In this document: in pieces, positions 5,590 to 9,568 of the stretch
Layout: the number at the start of each line of letters is the position of its first letter
Position numbering within the stretch: position 1 is the stretch's first letter
Source of the DNA: Thermoflexus sp.
Lineage (GTDB): Bacteria > Chloroflexota > Anaerolineae > Thermoflexales > Thermoflexaceae
Assembly: GCA_017743605.1 (NCBI GenBank)
Contig: JAGHYO010000074.1
Location: forward strand, 1-9,568
Reading direction: 5' to 3'
Length of the DNA: 9,568 bases
The notes under the pieces: model-generated
The model's database searches: none
The model's input: only the letters and a program-made list of their open reading frames with translations
Told to the model about the DNA's origin: nothing
Position numbers and translations under genes: made by a program

Positions 5590-5985
5590 ATGAGCAATTA
5601 CAAATATGCTTTAGCTGTCAAGAGGGATTTTATTGCCCGACATTTTCTTGTTGGAGGGGATTGGGGACATGAGAACTTCCCTAATTCTCATCATTACGTT
5701 CTGGAGTTGCAACTGAGCGGCGACGAGCTAGATCCTCATGGCTACCTAATGGACCTCGTTGAAGTGGAGCGGAGGATCGATGAGATCGTTGCCCGTTACC
5801 GGGAGCGATTGCTGAACGAACTGCCCGAATTCGCCGGCCTCAATCCTTCGCTTGAGCACTTTGCCCGTATCCTGGCCCTGCAGTTGAGCGAGAGCCTCGA
5901 CGCCCCAAACATCCGCGCGCTCACGGTGCGCCTGTGGGAAAACGAAAGCACCTGGGCCTCATACACCATCCAGCGCGCCCCATGA
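5590..5985 (+). CDS. Divergent 6-pyruvoyl-tetrahydropterin synthase / QueD-family protein
   Basis: A 131-residue protein with the fold signature of the PTPS/QueD family: FIARHFL (14-20, first zinc His H18), LSGDELDPHGYLMDLVEVER (G-x-V-x-D-F-like block), FAGLNPSLEHFARIL (PTxENLA-like, E89) and VRLWENESTWASY (E117, the usual substrate-anchoring Glu). The segment normally CxxxHGHNY reads ENFPNSHHY (28-36). Glu therefore replaces the catalytic Cys and Asn replaces one zinc His. The Asp-His pair normally before xxLN is R71-E72. Glu at the Cys position recalls the PTPS-III type that releases 6-hydroxymethyl-dihydropterin, but that type keeps HGH. The reaction is therefore uncertain. ATG 5590 is chosen because a GGGGGA run lies just upstream and homology starts there; an ATG at 5545 lacks a binding site. 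The stop overlaps the next start as ATGA. Confidence 0.8.
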   Translation: MSNYKYALAVKRDFIARHFLVGGDWGHENFPNSHHYVLELQLSGDELDPHGYLMDLVEVERRIDEIVARYRERLLNELPEFAGLNPSLEHFARILALQLSESLDAPNIRALTVRLWENESTWASYTIQRAP

Positions 5986-7025
5986 AAATCGGCCTGCTGA
6001 TCTATGGCTCTCTCGAAACCATCAGCGGCGGCTATCTCTACGACCGAAAGCTGGTGGCATCCCTGCGCGCGGCGGGAGAGCAAGTGGAGATCATCTCTTT
6101 GCCCCGGCGCCGTTACCTGGCCAGCTTGATGGACAACTGGACTTTTCGGCTGCCGCCCGGCCTGGACTTGCTCATCCAGGATGAACTCAGTCACCCCTCG
6201 TTGCTGATCGCAAACCGCCGCGCGCATCCGTATCCGGTCCTCAGCCTCGTCCATCATCTGCGTTGCTGCGAACAACATCCGGCCTGGCAGAACAGGCTCT
6301 ACCGATGGATCGAACGCTGCTATCTGCGCAGCGTGGATGGCTTCATCTTCAACTCCCAGACCACTCGCGACGCGGTCCACGCCCTGGTCGGGGAAGACAA
6401 GCCCTACTGCATCGCCCCTCCCCCCACCGACCGCTTCGGGCCTGCCCTCGACCCGCGCTGGGTTGCCGCGCGCGCTGCAGAACCGGGACCTCTGCGGATC
6501 GTCTTCATTGGCAATCTGATCCAGCGCAAGGGGCTGCACGTGCTGCTCGACGCCCTCGTCCTCCTGCCCCCTGACCTAGTCCGTCTGGAGGTGATCGGCA
6601 ACCCGCAGGCTGATCCGGCCTACGCCGCCGCCATGCAGGCGAAGGCGTCGAGGATCCCTGCGCCGATCATCTTTCACGGGGCGTTGGATGATCCGAGCTT
6701 GGCTGAGCAGCTCCGCCGCGCCCACGTCTTGGTCGTGCCCTCCACCTACGAGGGATTCGGCATCGTGTACCTGGAAGGCATGGGATTTGGCCTTCCCGCC
6801 ATCGGGACCACGGCCGGGGCTGCCCAAGAGGTCATCTCCCACGGCCAAAACGGCTACCTGATCCCCCCCGATGACGCGGTTCAGCTGGCGGCCTGTCTGC
6901 GGCAGCTGGCCACCGACCGCGACCTTCTGGCCTGGATGGCCCAGAACGCCCTGCAGCGGTATAACCAGCAACCTTGCTGGCAAGAAACTGCTGCCCAAAT
7001 CCATCGGTTCCTCCGCTCTTTTTGA
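5982..7025 (+). CDS. GT-B glycosyltransferase (GT4-like)
   Basis: A 347-residue retaining-type glycosyltransferase. The N-terminal acceptor domain starts MKIGLLIYGSLETISGGYLY, with the Gly-rich loop typical of GT4 enzymes. Residues 172-188 (RIVFIGNLIQRKGLHVL) begin the nucleotide-sugar domain and supply the Arg/Lys pair that contacts the donor phosphates. STYEGFGIVYLEGMGFGLP holds the EX7E motif (E257, E265). There is no signal peptide or membrane segment, so it should act in the cytoplasm or at the inner membrane face. ATG 5982 overlaps the stop of the PTPS-like gene by four bases (ATGA), so the two are translationally coupled. The likely acceptor is therefore the product of the pterin-type enzymes, though this is inferred from position. 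The donor sugar cannot be told. Confidence 0.9.
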   Translation: MKIGLLIYGSLETISGGYLYDRKLVASLRAAGEQVEIISLPRRRYLASLMDNWTFRLPPGLDLLIQDELSHPSLLIANRRAHPYPVLSLVHHLRCCEQHPAWQNRLYRWIERCYLRSVDGFIFNSQTTRDAVHALVGEDKPYCIAPPPTDRFGPALDPRWVAARAAEPGPLRIVFIGNLIQRKGLHVLLDALVLLPPDLVRLEVIGNPQADPAYAAAMQAKASRIPAPIIFHGALDDPSLAEQLRRAHVLVVPSTYEGFGIVYLEGMGFGLPAIGTTAGAAQEVISHGQNGYLIPPDDAVQLAACLRQLATDRDLLAWMAQNALQRYNQQPCWQETAAQIHRFLRSF

Positions 7026-7546
7026 AGGGGCCCTCTCCCCTCCGGAACGCGCTGTATCGGGGGTTTTCAAGGGAAAGGGTCTCCGTCTCTGTCCTCAAGG
7101 GGGACGCAGGAATCCCAGAAACCGGCCTGAGAAAGCGGCTTCACATAGGCGGCACAGGGGTGTTCATGGGAGTAGATGCTTATAGAATCGCAGTGAGGGA
7201 CGCGTGGGGATTAGGTCGCGGCGCGGCACCAGGCGGCCCGAACGCCGCGGATGAGATGTCAGCGTGCGTGCCCAAATTCACTCCCGGAGGCATCGGTGGG
7301 ACCGCCGCGCGGAAGTCAGCGCGGCAGCGCAAGGCCAAGGCAAAGGTTGCCGCCCCGGCGCTGCGCCATCGGCAGAAGCGGGCGGTCGAACACAGGCCAC
7401 AGGAGGTTGCGCGCAGCCCGACGGCTCCAGCGCTGTTGGTTCCCGCAGACCTTTCTAAATCGACAGCGGGGCATGCACGCCGTTCCGAACGGAAGGAAGA
7501 CAGAATCCGCGGGTCAGCGCGGCGTGCCGCCGCCCCTTCTCCTTGA
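7026..7546. other. Gene-free gap between glycosyltransferase and methyltransferase
   Basis: About 520 bases. The open frames here on both strands are Arg/Ala/Pro-rich with no motif or binding site and look like chance. AGGGG...CCCCT just after the glycosyltransferase stop is too weak, and lacks a U tract, to call a terminator. A -10-like TAGAAT at 7183-7188 has no -35. No RNA gene was recognised. The gap breaks the otherwise compact block and may be a decayed insertion. Confidence 0.45.
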
Positions 7547-7636
7547 GGACCTGGCGCATGCCGTGACGTCGCTCCTTTACCGAAGAACGTCTTCGACATC
7601 AAAAGGATTGCTGCGTTTCCGGAGGCGGATCGGGAG

Positions 7637-8599
7637 ATGGCGATCGATTTCCCTCGCTATCTGCTTGCTAAGCAGACCGTCGACGACCGTGCGCTCAACA
7701 AAGATGTGTTGCGCGCTTTGATCGTCCACCTGGCTGGACATCCCCGAGACGCCGATCTCGTTGTCACAGAGATCGGAGGGGGGATCGGCACGATGCTTGT
7801 CCGTCTGCTCCGCTGGGACATCTTACCGCCCCGAGTGAGATACATCCTTCTTGATGTCATGCCCGAGAACATTGCCTATGCCAGAGACTGGCTGCCCTGC
7901 TGGGCCGCTGCGCATGGGTGGCAGGTCGCTTTCGATCCCCAAGGCGTCCTTTCACTCGAGAACGGCGTCCGAACCCTCGAATGTCATCTTCGGTGCGCCG
8001 ACCTGTTTGATTATGTAGAGCAGAACCCGCCTCAGGCCCATCTGCTCATCGCCCACGCCGTTCTCGACCTGTTGCCCATTCCCGAAACCTTGCCGAAGAT
8101 CGCCCGTCTCTTGCGCCCCGACGGCCTGGCCTGGCTCACCCTGAACTTCGATGGGGCGACCATCTTCCAGCCGGAGCTTACCTTGAGCGATCTGCAAATC
8201 TCCAGCTTGCCTCTCTCTCCGTTCGCCTCCCCGGACTCACACATCATCAGCCTCTATCATCAAACCATGCGCACCCGTTCCGGCGGCGACAGCGAGGCCG
8301 GACGCCATCTCCTCAACTACTTCGTCCAGAGTGGGATCCAGATCCTCGCAGCTGGCGCATCCGACTGGATCGTCTATCCGCGTGGGGGATCCTATCCTGC
8401 GGATGAGGCTTATTTCTTGCGCTGCATCCTGCATTTCTTTGAAGAATCCCTCGGCCAGCACCCCGCTCTGAGCCCCGGCCTGCTGCACGCCTGGCTGGAG
8501 AAACGTCGCGCTCAAGTCGAGGCCGGACAGTTGGTTTACATCGCTCATCAAATGGACTTCCTCGTTGCTTTCCATTCTGCTCCTGAGCATGCAACCTAA
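7637..8599 (+). CDS. Class I SAM-dependent methyltransferase
   Basis: A 320-residue protein if started at ATG 7637. Motif I of the SAM-binding Rossmann fold is TEIGGGIG (E45-G51), and the acidic end of strand 2 is D73 in ILLDVMPEN. Motif IV/post-motif features are HLLIAHAVLDLLPIPETLPK and LLRPDGLAWLTLNFDG. It should transfer a methyl group from S-adenosylmethionine to a small molecule; the substrate is unknown. The coding frame stays open upstream to 7547 and reads PKNVFDIKRIAAFPEADRE just before the ATG, which looks like genuine protein, but no ATG, GTG or TTG occurs there in frame. The true N-terminus is therefore probably about 15-25 residues longer, with an unusual or lost start codon. 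GGAGG at 7621-7625 is 11 bases before ATG 7637, a loose fit. A 521-611 base gap separates it from the glycosyltransferase, so it may have its own promoter. Confidence 0.85.
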   Translation: MAIDFPRYLLAKQTVDDRALNKDVLRALIVHLAGHPRDADLVVTEIGGGIGTMLVRLLRWDILPPRVRYILLDVMPENIAYARDWLPCWAAAHGWQVAFDPQGVLSLENGVRTLECHLRCADLFDYVEQNPPQAHLLIAHAVLDLLPIPETLPKIARLLRPDGLAWLTLNFDGATIFQPELTLSDLQISSLPLSPFASPDSHIISLYHQTMRTRSGGDSEAGRHLLNYFVQSGIQILAAGASDWIVYPRGGSYPADEAYFLRCILHFFEESLGQHPALSPGLLHAWLEKRRAQVEAGQLVYIAHQMDFLVAFHSAPEHAT

Positions 8600-8966
8600 T
8601 GTGCTTTGCAAGCGAACCAGTGAGAGCCTCACGCGTAGGATGTCCGATCGTTTTTATGCGGTCTCGGCTCTTAATTCGACGAGCTTTTGGTTCGTCAAGT
8701 TTATATCTATGGGTATAGGCGCCCGGCGCAGATGCGTGAATCTGCGGAGGCGAATCGCCCATTCACCCCCTTCTGTGCATTGTTGCGCCGCTGAGACCGG
8801 GCCCGGGCTTCCCAGCCCAAGTGATCCGTGTCAGGCGTTTGGTGGCTGAGGCGCTGGCCGTTCCGCGCTGAAACCTCCATCTCCGCCACGCTTAACCCAG
8901 CTCCCCTGGGATCCTGCAGAGGCCAGCGGAAGGCGCCGCTCGATGGGAGGATTTCACCGGCCCGGA
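8600..8966. other. Non-coding stretch downstream of the methyltransferase, with hairpins
   Basis: No protein-like frame is present. Visible structure: GTGAG-AGC-CTCAC (8620-8632); GACGAGC-TTTTG-GTTCGTC with one G-T wobble (8678-8696); CGCAGAT-GCGTGA-ATCTGCG (8727-8746); and GTGAAT/ATTCAC (8736-8741, 8761-8766) enclosing GGCG-AAT-CGCC. None is followed by a proper U tract, so a terminator is not clear, although TTTTT follows at 8651-8655. AT-rich DNA around 8641-8720 contains TATAGG-like boxes without good -35 partners. Confidence 0.4.
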
Positions 8967-9348
8967 GCGGATCGCTCGTGGGTGCGCCTTCTGGAGGGGT
9001 TGCCGCCCGCGTAGGGAGATGAAGGGCGCCGGTGGAAGGTGCTGATGAGATGGCCCACCGATGCCCTTCGCTGCGCGCCCGCCAGCGGCCGGATCACCAT
9101 CGAGGCCCAGCTGCTTGGAGATCAGGTTCGAGTGAGCGTCCGCGATACCGGAGCGGGGATCGCCTCAGAGGACCTGCCCTACGCTTTCGATCGGTTCTAT
9201 CGGGCGGAGAAATCCCGGGCCCGGGCGGACGGGGGTCCGGGCCGGGGCTGGCCATCGCCCGCTATTTGGTCGAGGCCCATGGGGGCGCATCGGAGTCGAG
9301 AGCCAGCCCAGCCGGGGATCCCAGCCCCTCTTCGCCCTCCTCACCGGC
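8967..9348 (+). pseudogene. Histidine kinase ATPase domain, decayed
   Basis: The sequence preserves the C-terminal catalytic ATPase domain of a two-component sensor kinase, but it is broken. Reading from about 8967, LLEGLPPA is followed by an in-frame TAG (9012-9014) and then GDEGRRWKVLMRWPTDALRC, matching the usual GDE.RL.QVL.NLL.NAL.Y; the N-box Asn has become Asp. RITIEAQLLGDQVRVSVRDTGAGI (G1 box, DTGAGI) and AFDRFYRAEKSRARADGG (F box) are intact. At about 9243-9247 one base is missing inside the G2 box; GLAIARYLVEAHGG continues in the next frame. At about 9285-9289 the frame shifts again to IGVESQPSRGSQPLFALLTG, the usual kinase ending. The phosphorylated His domain, sensor and partner regulator are not visible. 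Confidence 0.8.
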
Positions 9349-9349
9349 T

Positions 9350-9370
9350 CCCGCCCCTCAGCGGGGTTTT
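9350..9370 (+). terminator. Possible Rho-independent terminator behind the kinase remnant
   Basis: CCCGC (9350-9354) and GCGGG (9361-9365) form a stem around CCCTCA, followed by GTTTT and a second T run at 9375-9379. The stem is short but GC-rich, and its position right after the kinase homology fits a terminator of the former gene. Confidence 0.4.
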
Positions 9371-9549
9371 CCAGTTTTTCAGGGCCACGAGGATCCAGTA
9401 GGGGCGACTGGCGGTCCCTCCCACCGGGCACGCGTATACAAAACCCACGCATTAGGAACCGATCCCCCAGCGCCTCTATCCGTCCCGCATCTGGAAAAAC
9501 CGGAAATCCCTGGCCCCTCCATTGGCTGCCTCCTGCATCTTTGTGGATG

Positions 9550-9558
9550 TGCTATAAT
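9550..9558 (+). promoter_or_regulatory. Extended -10 promoter at the window edge
   Basis: TGC-TATAAT is a perfect extended -10 with TG at 9550-9551 and TATAAT at 9553-9558. No clear -35 lies at 17 bases; TTGGCT at 9522-9527 is too far (25). Extended -10 promoters can work without a -35. The gene it serves would lie beyond the window. The rest of 9371-9549 holds nothing I recognise. Confidence 0.5.
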
Positions 9559-9568
9559 AGAAGAGGCG

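Noticed and set aside
7022..7042. Terminator after the glycosyltransferase (AGGGG...CCCCT)
   Set aside because: The stem is only five pairs, and the T run lies before it rather than after it on the + strand.
6974..7546. Long open frame of 190 codons in the gap after the glycosyltransferase
   Set aside because: It starts inside the glycosyltransferase in another frame, has Arg/Ala/Pro-rich chance composition, no motif and no binding site.
8636..8641. Third TAGGAT in intergenic DNA
   Set aside because: No TTG-type -35 at 16-18 bases; the nearest TTGCAA is 24 bases away.
1..9568. CRISPR array, tRNA or rRNA genes
   Set aside because: No regularly spaced direct repeats and no cloverleaf or rRNA core sequences were found on either strand by eye.

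Overview
The window comes from a GC-rich bacterium (many stretches are 60-73% G+C) with low coding density and several decayed genes. It starts inside a tnpB-type insertion sequence and carries remnants of a second transposase and of a histidine kinase. The promoter style (TTGACG-N17-TAGGAT), the TnpB tail and the kinase remnant would suit Chloroflexota or another GC-rich environmental lineage. That placement is a weak inference, because no rRNA or taxonomic marker is present.

Layout, all genes on the + strand. 1-200: C-terminal end of an IS200/IS605-type TnpB, ending in a perfect 8-bp hairpin that abuts its stop codon. 240-469: debris of a DDE transposase of IS701/IS4 type. 470-1385: no recognisable gene. 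1386-1610: a promoter, a leader with several inverted repeats, a second -10 element and a strong ribosome binding site. 1611-3954: a GTP cyclohydrolase II/RibD-reductase fusion followed 4 bases later by a zinc-less medium-chain dehydrogenase. 3955-4570: a gene-free gap holding a second, identical TTGACG-N17-TAGGAT promoter. 4571-7025: a PlsC-like acyltransferase whose 5' end may be frameshifted, a divergent 6-pyruvoyl-tetrahydropterin-synthase-like protein, and a GT-B glycosyltransferase that overlaps it by ATGA. 7026-7546: another gene-free gap. About 7547-8599: a SAM-dependent methyltransferase whose coding frame appears to begin upstream of its first ATG. 8600-8966: non-coding, with two mutually exclusive hairpins. 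8967-9348: a histidine kinase remnant with an in-frame stop and two frameshifts. The window ends on an extended -10 promoter that probably serves a gene beyond it.

The central six genes look like one pathway. GTP cyclohydrolase II opens the GTP imidazole ring; the RibD-type reductase, the PTPS-like protein and the dehydrogenase could remodel a pyrimidine or pterin core; and glycosyl-, acyl- and methyltransferases could decorate it. The PTPS-like protein has Glu where the catalytic Cys is normally found and lacks other canonical residues. The RibA-RibD reductase fusion has neither deaminase nor RibB. Both points suggest a dedicated pteridine- or flavin-precursor-derived metabolite rather than ordinary riboflavin or queuosine synthesis. 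That is inference from families and gene order; the product is unknown.
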